Source: Enterovirga sp. (lineage in GTDB: Bacteria > Pseudomonadota > Alphaproteobacteria > Rhizobiales > Beijerinckiaceae). From it: a stretch of 11,163 bases of DNA. Made by a program: the position numbers and the translations under genes. Location: assembly GCA_028290385.1 (NCBI GenBank), contig JAQGJZ010000233.1:1-11163 (forward strand), given 5' to 3'. Positions 5,640 through 11,163 of this stretch are shown here, piece after piece. Position 1 is the stretch's first letter, and the number at the start of each line of letters is the position of its first letter. A model generated the notes under the pieces. It was not told the origin of the DNA and made no database searches. It worked only from the letters and a program-made list of their open reading frames with translations.

Positions 5640-6629
5640 TCAGTTCTTGCCGGCCTGATCGGGCTTTCGCTCGACATTGTTCTGCGGCGCCGGGCTGGCC
5701 TGCTGCCCGGTGTTCATCGGCGTCACGCCTTCGATGACGCGCACCTTGCGCTCGCCGGCCTCGGCCGTTTCCGGGCCGGGCGCTGCCGGCACCTTCTCCG
5801 CGGGTCGGGAGGCCGTGCTCGGAACCGGCGCTGCGGGAGACGTGCGGGCTGCGGGTTTGGGCGGGACGGCCGGCTTGTCAGTCGCGGCGGCCTTGGACCC
5901 GCCCGCCTCGTCCGGCTTCTCGGGCCTGCTCGCCGTGTTCGGCTTCTGCGCCGGCGAACCGGCGCGCCCTCTGTCCGGGTTCAGGCCATTGACCTCGCCG
6001 GACGGAACACCGGCATCCGGGCTCGCGGGGCGCCGGGCCTCGCGGCGCGGTGCCGGCTCGGGAGGCTCGGCGCTGGCACCGGGGGAGTCCGGTGAAAGCC
6101 GCGCGTCGGCGGGACGCGTGCGTGGGCCGGGGGAGGGGATGATGACCTCCGGGTCGGCGGGCCGCGCCGCCTCGCGCCCGACCGGCGCGTCCGGCTCGTC
6201 GGGGCGGTAGCGCGGGGCGTTCGGCATCTCCGGCGGCAGATAGGCCCCGCGGCGGGACGGTGATGGGTAGCTCTCCACCTCGATGCCGTCATCGAACGGC
6301 GCGAGCCGCGCCATCGACAGCGGCGTCTGGCGCAGGATGCGCCCGTCATAGGCGTCGATGACCAGGCGAACGGCACCGCCGCGCCGGCTCGTCGCCTCGA
6401 CCACATAGACCGAGCCGTCGAAGCGGGGGCGGGCGACATCCTCGAAGCCGCGGTCCTCGAGCCGGTCCACGATCTCGTCGCGCGCGAGCGGGCGGGCGTA
6501 TTCCCGCTCGCCATAGCCGTAGGGCGGCGGCGGAGCGTTGTAGCTCCGGCCGTACCATTGGGCAGCCGCGGGCGATGCGAGGCTGGCGAGCGCGCCGCCG
6601 GCGATCAGGAGGGACTTCAGGTTACGCAT
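5640..6629 (-). CDS. Secreted PepSY-like domain protein with long Pro/Ala-rich tail
   Basis: Exported protein of 329 residues with no known function. Residues 1-23 are a Sec signal peptide (RNLK, hydrophobic core, AAA-Q cleavage). A Tyr/Pro/Gly-rich linker follows (24-45). Residues about 48-103 look like a PepSY-type fold: RDEIVDRLEDRGFEDVARP, a strand ending VYVVEATS, and VRLVIDAYDGRILRQ, a common DxxxGxIL ending. From about 130 to the end the chain is low-complexity, rich in Pro, Ala, Arg, Glu and Ser, probably disordered, with a short less biased stretch RKVRVIEGVTPMN near the end. ATG 6629 has a good ribosome site, GGAAGCGGA, just upstream. It follows the aldolase on the same strand after 91 bp, so cotranscription is possible. 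The PepSY call is by pattern only. Confidence 0.78.
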   Translation of the reverse strand: MRNLKSLLIAGGALASLASPAAAQWYGRSYNAPPPPYGYGEREYARPLARDEIVDRLEDRGFEDVARPRFDGSVYVVEATSRRGGAVRLVIDAYDGRILRQTPLSMARLAPFDDGIEVESYPSPSRRGAYLPPEMPNAPRYRPDEPDAPVGREAARPADPEVIIPSPGPRTRPADARLSPDSPGASAEPPEPAPRREARRPASPDAGVPSGEVNGLNPDRGRAGSPAQKPNTASRPEKPDEAGGSKAAATDKPAVPPKPAARTSPAAPVPSTASRPAEKVPAAPGPETAEAGERKVRVIEGVTPMNTGQQASPAPQNNVERKPDQAGKN

Positions 6630-6690
6630 TCATCCGCTTCCGAGTGACGCCGCGAGTCTCGTGCCGGATTGGGGCGGGGCTGGGGCGGCA

Positions 6691-6710
6691 AGCTTACATC
6701 TTGGTAAGCT
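6691..6710. repeat. Inverted repeat between aldolase and PepSY-like gene
   Basis: AGCTTAC (6691-6697) and GTAAGCT (6704-6710) are perfect 7-base arms around six bases, with outer GGCG/CGCC support at 6684-6687 and 6711-6714. It lies 10 bases past the aldolase stop and about 60 bases before the next start. There is no T run on the minus strand, so it could be a weak terminator, an mRNA-stabilising hairpin or a regulator site. Confidence 0.45.
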
Positions 6711-6720
6711 CGCCAAGCGC

Positions 6721-7788
6721 TTAGGTTCCACCGCGAGCGGCCGCCAGCAGCGCTTCGACGCTCTCCGGCGCCGTGTCGAAGGCCGTCACGAGCCGCACCA
6801 GGACCTCGTCCGGGCCGATCGCCTCGCCGGCCGCAAGGCTCTTGTCGGACCACGGGTAATACACGGCGCCGGCCTCCCGGAGCGCCGCGTCGATGCGGCT
6901 CGGCAGGATCGCGAACACCTCGTTCGCCTCCGTCGGCCAGGCGAGGCGAATGCCCGGGATCGCTGCAAGGCCCTGCGACAGGCGGGCCGCCATCCGGTTC
7001 GCGTGCCGGGCATTGTCGAGCCAGTGGCCGTCCGCGAGATAGCCCTCGAACTGCGCCGCCAGGAGCCGGCCCTTGGAAACCGTATGGCCCGATCGCTTCC
7101 GCCGCCGGCGCAGGCTGTCCGCGAGCCCGGGCTCGAAGACGAGCACCGCCTCGGCCGCCAGGCAGCCGTTCTTGGTGCCCCCGAAGGACAGGATGTCGAC
7201 CCCGGCGCGCCAGGTCATCTCGGCCGGCGAGCAGCCGAGCGCGACGAGGGCGTTGGCGAAGCGCGCACCGTCCATGTGCAGCTTCAGGCCGCGCGCATGC
7301 GCGACCTCGCCGATCGCCGCGATCTCGTCGGGCCGGTAGACGAGCCCGCATTCGGTCGCCTGCGAGATCGACACGATCTCGGCCGGCATCTGCTTCTCGT
7401 GCCGGGGGAGGCGGTCGGCCGCGGCCGCGATCGCGGCGGCATCGATCTTGGCCCCCGCGCCGGGAAGCCCGAGCAGCTTGGCCCCGGCCGTGAAGAATTC
7501 AGGCGCCCCGCATTCGTCGTCGATGACGTGCGCCTCCTCGTGGCAGAGGCAGAGGCCCCAGGGTGACAGGATCGAGGCGAGGGCCAGCGCGTTGGCGGCC
7601 GTTCCGGTCGCGACCAGAACGACCTCGACCTCGCGCTCGAACAGGTCCGAGAAGGTCTTGCCGAGCCGGGCCGTGAGCGGGTCGGTGCCGTAGGCCGGCA
7701 TCGAGCCGGCGCTGGCGGCGACGAGCGCATCCAGAACGGGCTTGCTTGCGCCCGCGATGTTGTCGCTGGCGAAGTTGAGAGTGGTCAC
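6721..7788 (-). CDS. ltaE: Low-specificity L-threonine aldolase, PLP-dependent
   Basis: Cytoplasmic pyridoxal-phosphate enzyme of 355 residues, predicted to cleave L-threonine or L-allo-threonine into glycine and acetaldehyde. It belongs to the fold-type I beta-eliminating lyase/threonine aldolase family. Visible are NFASDNIAGASKPVLDAL at the N-terminus, the cofactor-binding TGTAANALAL (61-70), the ring-stacking His region CHEEAHV (82-88), HMDGARFANAL with D173, and the Schiff-base lysine K206 in SFGGTKNGC. The DECGAPEFF variant at 91-99 is typical of one proteobacterial branch. GTG 7788 is the start, with AGGA a few bases upstream; the N-terminus matches the family's usual length. It is divergent from the beta-lactamase across 72 bp. 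A related beta-eliminating activity cannot be excluded. Confidence 0.91.
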   Translation of the reverse strand: MTTLNFASDNIAGASKPVLDALVAASAGSMPAYGTDPLTARLGKTFSDLFEREVEVVLVATGTAANALALASILSPWGLCLCHEEAHVIDDECGAPEFFTAGAKLLGLPGAGAKIDAAAIAAAADRLPRHEKQMPAEIVSISQATECGLVYRPDEIAAIGEVAHARGLKLHMDGARFANALVALGCSPAEMTWRAGVDILSFGGTKNGCLAAEAVLVFEPGLADSLRRRRKRSGHTVSKGRLLAAQFEGYLADGHWLDNARHANRMAARLSQGLAAIPGIRLAWPTEANEVFAILPSRIDAALREAGAVYYPWSDKSLAAGEAIGPDEVLVRLVTAFDTAPESVEALLAAARGGT

Positions 7789-7812
7789 AGGATCGTCCTG
7801 AATGGAGCGCGG

Positions 7813-7838
7813 GGCAGGGCGGCCTTATAAGGCAGGGC
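7813..7838. promoter_or_regulatory. Palindrome with flanking direct repeats between divergent genes
   Basis: A perfect 12-bp palindrome, GCCTTATAAGGC (7822-7833), is bracketed by two copies of GGCAGGGC (7813-7820 and 7831-7838). It lies midway in the 72-bp gap between the aldolase and beta-lactamase starts. TATAAG inside it could be a -10 box on either strand; a plus-strand start near 7838 would leave a leader of about 22 bases. The -35 matches are poor. An operator or overlapping promoters are inferred. Confidence 0.4.
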
Positions 7839-7860
7839 TTCGTCCCGCGGGAGCAATGCC

Positions 7861-8748
7861 ATGCAACCCAGACCGACGCGACGCGCCGTGCTTCGGGCCA
7901 CCCTCATCGGCACGACGTGGACCGGCCTCGGCGCGCCCGCACGGGCGGCGCCCGCCCGGGACCCGGCCGCCGAGATCGCGGCCCTAGAGGCGAAGCTCGG
8001 CGGGCGCATCGGGGTCGCGGCGCTCGACGCCGGCACGAGGCAGCGCATCGTCTACCGGGGCGACGAGCGCTTTCCGATGACCAGCACCTTCAAGATGCTG
8101 GCCGCGGCCTTCGTGCTCGCCCGGGTCGATCGCGGCGACGAGGATCTGGAGCGCCGGGTCAGGTTCAGCTCGGACGATCTCGTGACCTACTCCCCGGTCA
8201 CGAAGGACCGGACGCACGGGAACGGCATGTCGATGGCCGAACTCTGCGAGGCCGCGGTCGTGGTGAGCGACAACACGGCCGGCAATCTGCTGCTGTCGAG
8301 CTTCGGCGGCCCGCCGGGCCTGACCGGCTTCGTCAAATCGCTCGGCGACGACACGACCCGGCTGGACCGGATCGAACCGGCCCTGAACGAGGCCGCGCCC
8401 GGCGATCCGCGCGATACGACGAGCCCGGCCGCCATGCTGGAGACCATGCGGAGAATTCTCGTGGACGATGCGCTCGCGCCGCCCTCGCGTGAGCGGCTTC
8501 TGCGCTGGATGCGGGCGAGCAAGACCGGCGAGGCGCGCCTTCGGGCCGGATTTCCGAAGGACTGGGTTGCCGGCGACAAGACCGGCTCTGGCGAAAACGG
8601 CACGGCCAACGACGTCGCGGTCGCGGTGCGCCCGAGCGCCGTGCCCGTCCTGCTCGCCTGCTACATGACCGGGTCGAAGGCGAACTCCGCCCGCCTCAAT
8701 GAGACCCACGCCGCCATCGGACGGCTGGTCGCAGCCGCGTTCAGGTGA
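7861..8748 (+). CDS. Class A (serine) beta-lactamase, Tat-exported
   Basis: Periplasmic hydrolase of beta-lactam rings, 295 residues. The N-terminus TRRAVLR (6-12) is a twin-arginine motif, followed by a weakly hydrophobic stretch and ARA-A cleavage near residue 29, so export folded through Tat is likely. All class A motifs are intact: S75-T-F-K78 (Ambler S70, K73), S136-D-N138 (130-132), E172-PALN176 (E166, N170) and K240-T-G-S-G (234-238). The omega-loop pair R170 and D185 (R164, D179) is present. There is no Cys at Ambler 69 or 238, which argues against the disulfide carbapenemases. Ser at 237 also occurs in CTX-M enzymes; spectrum cannot be inferred. ATG 7861 has GGGAG seven bases upstream. 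No ampR-type regulator is adjacent. This is probably an intrinsic chromosomal gene. Confidence 0.93.
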   Translation: MQPRPTRRAVLRATLIGTTWTGLGAPARAAPARDPAAEIAALEAKLGGRIGVAALDAGTRQRIVYRGDERFPMTSTFKMLAAAFVLARVDRGDEDLERRVRFSSDDLVTYSPVTKDRTHGNGMSMAELCEAAVVVSDNTAGNLLLSSFGGPPGLTGFVKSLGDDTTRLDRIEPALNEAAPGDPRDTTSPAAMLETMRRILVDDALAPPSRERLLRWMRASKTGEARLRAGFPKDWVAGDKTGSGENGTANDVAVAVRPSAVPVLLACYMTGSKANSARLNETHAAIGRLVAAAFR

Positions 8749-8796
8749 GAGAGAGCGGTCGGCGGAGCGAATTTGCCCGTCTTGAGTTGCCGGGCG

Positions 8797-9174
8797 ATGG
8801 AACAGGTACTGTCAGACTGCCGTGTGTTGGTCGTTGAGGATGAATTCTTTCTGGCCCTCGAACTCGAAGACGCTCTCACGATGGCGGGCGCGGATGTCGT
8901 CGGGCCGCTGCCCGATCTCGGGAGCGCGCTCGCCCAGGCCTCGGAAGGTGGGTTCGACGTCGCCGTCGTGGATCTGAATCTCCGCGGCGGCCTGTCCTTC
9001 GCGCTGGCCGATGTGCTCACCGCGAAAGGCATCCCCTTCGTGTTCGCCACCGCCTATGCGCCGGCGCAATTTCCGGCCGCGCATCGCTCCCGCCTTATCC
9101 TCGAGAAGCCCTACGATCCCGACGTGCTGATCGCGACCCTGGCCGATCTCGTGAAGGTGAAGAGCCCCGCCTGA
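8797..9174 (+). CDS. Orphan single-domain response regulator
   Basis: A stand-alone receiver domain of 125 residues with no DNA-binding or enzymatic output. Visible are acidic residues E14/D15 (VVEDEFF), phosphoacceptor D59 in VAVVDLNLRGG, T85 with aromatic Y87 in the FATAYA switch, and K104 in LEKPYDP. The sequence VLVVEDEFFLALELEDAL resembles receivers found alone or attached to HWE/HisKA_2-type kinases in Rhizobiales, so it may be a phosphate shuttle or sink; that is inference. No kinase is nearby. ATG 8797 starts close to the first strand; TTG 8773, with GGCGGAG upstream, would add eight residues. It begins 48 bases after the beta-lactamase stop on the same strand, so readthrough is possible. 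The stop codon lies in the loop of a hairpin. Confidence 0.85.
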   Translation: MEQVLSDCRVLVVEDEFFLALELEDALTMAGADVVGPLPDLGSALAQASEGGFDVAVVDLNLRGGLSFALADVLTAKGIPFVFATAYAPAQFPAAHRSRLILEKPYDPDVLIATLADLVKVKSPA

Positions 9175-9182
9175 CGGGGCTC
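9162..9182 (+). terminator. Hairpin overlapping the receiver gene's stop codon
   Basis: GAGCCCCG (9162-9169) and CGGGGCTC (9175-9182) form a perfect 8-bp stem whose 5-base loop contains the TGA stop. No T run follows, so it is an unusual or weak terminator, or an RNA-stabilising end. Confidence 0.4.
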
Positions 9183-9275
9183 GGGGACGCCCGCGGAACG
9201 CTGCGGAGCGCCCTGAACCGGCACTCCCGTCGCGAGTTGAGTCGCGACGACACAGGGTCGGTAAGGGTTTCCACA

Positions 9276-9647
9276 ATGGCCGTCTTCAACAAGGACATCA
9301 TCAAGCTCACGACGTCGAACAAATTCTTCCAGAAGGAGGTCTATTTCGACGAGAACTGCCAGGTCGTGATGATGAGCATCGAGCCCGGCGAGGACATCGG
9401 CGAGGAAACCCATGACGCCGACCAGACGACGTTTTTCGTCGCAGGCGAGGGTCAGGCTGTGGTCGACGGCAGCCGCACCAAGGTCAGCCCGAACCACCTG
9501 ATCGTCATCCCGAAGGGCGCCAAGCACAACATCATCAACAAGGGCGAGGAGCCGCTGAAGCTCTTCACCGTGTATTCGCCGCCGGCCGAGGAGCAGGGCG
9601 TCTCCCACAAGACCAAGGCCGAGGCGGAAGCCGCCGAGGAGGAGTAA
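9276..9647 (+). CDS. Small cupin-domain protein
   Basis: Single-domain beta-barrel protein of 123 residues, of the mannose-6-phosphate-isomerase-like cupin group (COG0662 type). Motif 1 runs from GEDIGEETHDADQ to GEGQAVVDG, giving probable metal ligands Glu, His and Gln; motif 2 is IPKGAKHNIIN with the second His. The tail is charged (KTKAEAEAAEEE). No substrate can be named: such cupins include isomerases, dioxygenases and simple metal or small-molecule binders. ATG 9276 is chosen; TAAGGG lies about nine bases upstream, and a TTG at 9237 would add 13 residues unlike the family. Codon use is strongly C-ending (AAC, ATC, TTC), which suggests good expression. A hairpin follows at 9671-9700. Confidence 0.87.
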   Translation: MAVFNKDIIKLTTSNKFFQKEVYFDENCQVVMMSIEPGEDIGEETHDADQTTFFVAGEGQAVVDGSRTKVSPNHLIVIPKGAKHNIINKGEEPLKLFTVYSPPAEEQGVSHKTKAEAEAAEEE

Positions 9648-9670
9648 GACCTCCAGACGGGCGCAGCCGG

Positions 9671-9700
9671 GCACAGGCGGGCGAACAGTCCCGCTTGTGC
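9671..9700 (+). terminator. Hairpin after the cupin gene, possible terminator
   Basis: GCACAGGCGGG (9671-9681) pairs with CCCGCTTGTGC (9690-9700), 11 bp with one G-U pair and an 8-base loop, starting 24 bases after the cupin stop. There is no T run after it, so intrinsic termination is unproven. Confidence 0.45.
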
Positions 9701-9717
9701 TCCGAATTCAAATCTGT

Positions 9718-9842
9718 CACGTTCGAAAGTAGGACAGCGCTGCTGTCCAAACTCGGCTTCGGCCGCAGAGGGTTTCCGTCCCGTGGCACGCGTAGTTTCT
9801 TCGAAACGAGACGTGATCGCCGCCCGCGCCAAGCGGGCGGTG
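9718..9842. other. Hairpin-rich non-coding stretch upstream of gltB
   Basis: The 372-bp gap 9648-10019 has no credible gene. Within it TCACGTTCG (9718-9726) can pair with CGA-G-ACGTGA (9807-9816, one bulge), enclosing GGACAGC-GCT-GCTGTCC (9732-9748) and CGGC-TTCG-GCCG (9754-9765, the very stable UUCG tetraloop). CCGCCCGC-GCCAA-GCGGGCGG (9820-9840) follows directly. A further perfect stem, GCGCCCGC-GGGA-GCGGGCGC, is at 9873-9892. This could be an untranslated leader of gltB or a separate small RNA. I match it to no known family, and high GC makes chance hairpins common. Confidence 0.35.
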
Positions 9843-9952
9843 CGGGTGCGCGCGGGCTAGCAAGCCAGTGCGGCGCCCGCGGGAGCGGGCGCGATACGGG
9901 ACGCGGCCGCCCCCAAAGGTGAGAAGGGGCAGCGGACGTCCGGGCAGTTTTC

Positions 9953-9983
9953 TTGCATCGGTCGGATCGCCGCCGGGCTATGT
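9953..9983 (+). promoter_or_regulatory. Weak promoter candidate for gltB
   Basis: TTGCAT (9953-9958) and CTATGT (9978-9983) are separated by 19 bases and would start RNA near 9990. The match is modest and the spacer long. A small hairpin, TTGCC-ATTC-GGCAA (9987-10000), would then sit at the very 5' end of the gltB mRNA. Confidence 0.25.
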
Positions 9984-10019
9984 GTGTTGCCATTCGGCAA
10001 GACGGATGCAGGAAACGTG

Positions 10020-11163
10020 ATGGGCGCGCATCTGAACGGCATCGAAAGTCATGCGGCGGGGCAGGGCGGCATGGCGGCCCCGCTCGTGGTGCGCGATCCG
10101 GCGCTGCCGAAAGCCGAGGGCCTCTACGATCCGCGGACGGAGCGCGATTCCTGCGGCGTCGGCTTTGTGGCCGACATGAAGAACCGCAAGAGCCATGAGA
10201 TCGTGGAGCAGGGGCTCCAGATCCTGCTCAACATCGACCATCGCGGTGCTGTCGGCGGCGACCCCACCATGGGCGATGGCTGCGGCATCCTGGTCCAGAT
10301 CCCGCACCGCTTCTTTGCTGAGGAATGCGCCGCGCTGGGCATCGCCCTGCCGGAAGCCGGCCAGTACGGCGTCGGCCACCTCTTCATGCCGCAGGAAGAG
10401 AACGAGTTCCGCACGGTCGAGGAGATCGTGACGGCCGCCGTCGAGAGCGAGGGACTGACCCTTCTCGGCTGGCGCGACGTGCCTGTCCGTTCGGAAGACC
10501 TCAGCCCGTCGGTCGCCGCGACCGAGCCCCGGCACCGCCAGATCTTCATCGGCTCGCCGAAGCCGGTCGAGGACGCGGAGGCGTTCGAGCGCCAGCTCTT
10601 CATCCTGCGCAAGGTGATCTCGAACGCGGTCTATACGCGCCAGGATGCCGGGCTCGCCAAGTTCTATCCCGTGTGCCTGTCGGCGCGGACCGTCGTCTAC
10701 AAGGGCATGGTTCTCGTCACCCAGCTCGGGCGCTACTACAAGGACCTGTCGGATCCGCGGTTCGAGAGCGCGATCGCGCTGGTGCACCAGCGCTTCGCCA
10801 CCAACACGTTCCCGTCCTGGCGCCTCGCGCATCCCTACCGCCTGGTCGCGCATAACGGCGAGATCAACACGTTGCGCGGCAACGTGAACTGGATGGCCGC
10901 CCGGCAGGCGAGCGTCGATTCCGAGCTCTTCGGCAACGACATCTCGAAGCTCTGGCCGATCTCGTACGAGGGCCAGTCCGACACCGCCTGCTTCGACAAC
11001 GCGCGCGAATTCCTGCTGCGCGGCGGCTACTCGCTGCCGCACGCCCTGATGATGCTGGTGCCGGAAGCCTGGGATGGCAACCCGATGATGGACGAGGACA
11101 GGCGCGCTTTCTACGAGAATCACGAAGACCTCATGAATCACTCGGACGGGCCGTCCGAAATCT
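10020..11163 (+). CDS. gltB: Glutamate synthase (NADPH) large subunit, N-terminal part (3' truncated)
   Basis: The large subunit of glutamate synthase makes two glutamates from glutamine and 2-oxoglutarate in ammonium assimilation, together with the GltD subunit. The window holds 381 codons and no stop, covering the propeptide and most of the class II glutamine amidotransferase domain. The catalytic nucleophile is C45 in ERDSCGVGFVADMKN, so about 44 residues would be removed by maturation, close to the known propeptide lengths. Other signatures are NIDHRGAVGGDPTMGDGCGI, HQRFATNTFPSWRLAHPYR and HNGEINTLRGN, followed by GQSDTACFDN. ATG 10020 has AGGA six bases upstream; GTG 10017 directly before it is the only close rival. 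The FMN, iron-sulfur and GXGXG structural domains lie beyond the window. Confidence 0.96.
   Translation, partial: MGAHLNGIESHAAGQGGMAAPLVVRDPALPKAEGLYDPRTERDSCGVGFVADMKNRKSHEIVEQGLQILLNIDHRGAVGGDPTMGDGCGILVQIPHRFFAEECAALGIALPEAGQYGVGHLFMPQEENEFRTVEEIVTAAVESEGLTLLGWRDVPVRSEDLSPSVAATEPRHRQIFIGSPKPVEDAEAFERQLFILRKVISNAVYTRQDAGLAKFYPVCLSARTVVYKGMVLVTQLGRYYKDLSDPRFESAIALVHQRFATNTFPSWRLAHPYRLVAHNGEINTLRGNVNWMAARQASVDSELFGNDISKLWPISYEGQSDTACFDNAREFLLRGGYSLPHALMMLVPEAWDGNPMMDEDRRAFYENHEDLMNHSDGPSEI

Noticed and set aside
9229..9248. GTCGCGA/TCGCGAC repeat before the cupin gene
   Set aside because: TCGCGA is self-palindromic and common in high-GC DNA; with no promoter boxes beside it, I cannot support an operator.
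9719..9731. GTTCGAA resembling a tRNA T-loop
   Set aside because: No acceptor stem, anticodon arm or CCA-proximal pairing can be built around it.
9784..9800. TGGCACG resembling the -24 half of a sigma54 promoter upstream of gltB
   Set aside because: The required GC of the -12 element is missing at the correct distance (TTTCT instead of TTGC), so a nitrogen sigma54 promoter is not supported.
9978..11141. A long minus-strand open frame opposite gltB
   Set aside because: The plus-strand frame has unmistakable glutamate synthase motifs; the minus frame has none.

Overview
The window is high-GC, gene-dense DNA from an alphaproteobacterium, most likely Hyphomicrobiales (Rhizobiales), perhaps Methylobacteriaceae. 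The evidence is lineage-typical content: a DUF1236 C-terminus, a CpdR receiver next to an N-formylglutamate amidohydrolase and a HisN-type phosphatase, a suhB/MmgR-type small RNA between those two enzymes, and a small heat-shock gene behind a ROSE-like RNA thermometer. This looks like core chromosome. I see no insertion sequence, phage, CRISPR array, tRNA or rRNA.

Layout. 1-104 is the end of a DUF1236-like protein, followed by a strong terminator. About 289-1461 (+) is a secreted L,D-transpeptidase. 1508-1867 (-) is CpdR, divergent from an N-formylglutamate amidohydrolase (2008-2976, +). The gap 2977-3184 holds a minus-strand small RNA with its own promoter and terminator. hisN (3185-3967, +) overlaps tail to tail by 63 bp with a lysophospholipase-like hydrolase (3905-4930, -). 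The gap 4931-5082 holds a sigma32-like promoter and a three-hairpin leader for hsp20 (5083-5541, +), which ends at a strong terminator. A secreted PepSY-like protein with a long Pro/Ala tail (5640-6629, -) and a low-specificity threonine aldolase (6721-7788, -) follow. Divergent from the aldolase are a Tat-exported class A beta-lactamase (7861-8748, +) and an orphan receiver protein (8797-9174, +). Then come a cupin (9276-9647, +), a 372-bp hairpin-rich gap, and the start of gltB (10020 to the window end, +).

How the parts relate. Several genes serve nitrogen and amino-acid metabolism (N-formylglutamate hydrolysis, histidinol phosphate dephosphorylation, threonine cleavage, glutamate synthase). 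Others serve the envelope (L,D-transpeptidase, beta-lactamase, secreted PepSY-like protein). Regulation is by single-domain receivers and RNA. The strongest signals beyond the protein genes are the suhB/MmgR RNA at about 2982-3064 (-) and the ROSE-like thermometer at about 5001-5085 (+). The most interesting unexplained structure is the hairpin cluster at about 9718-9842 upstream of gltB. No previously undescribed multi-gene system is evident.
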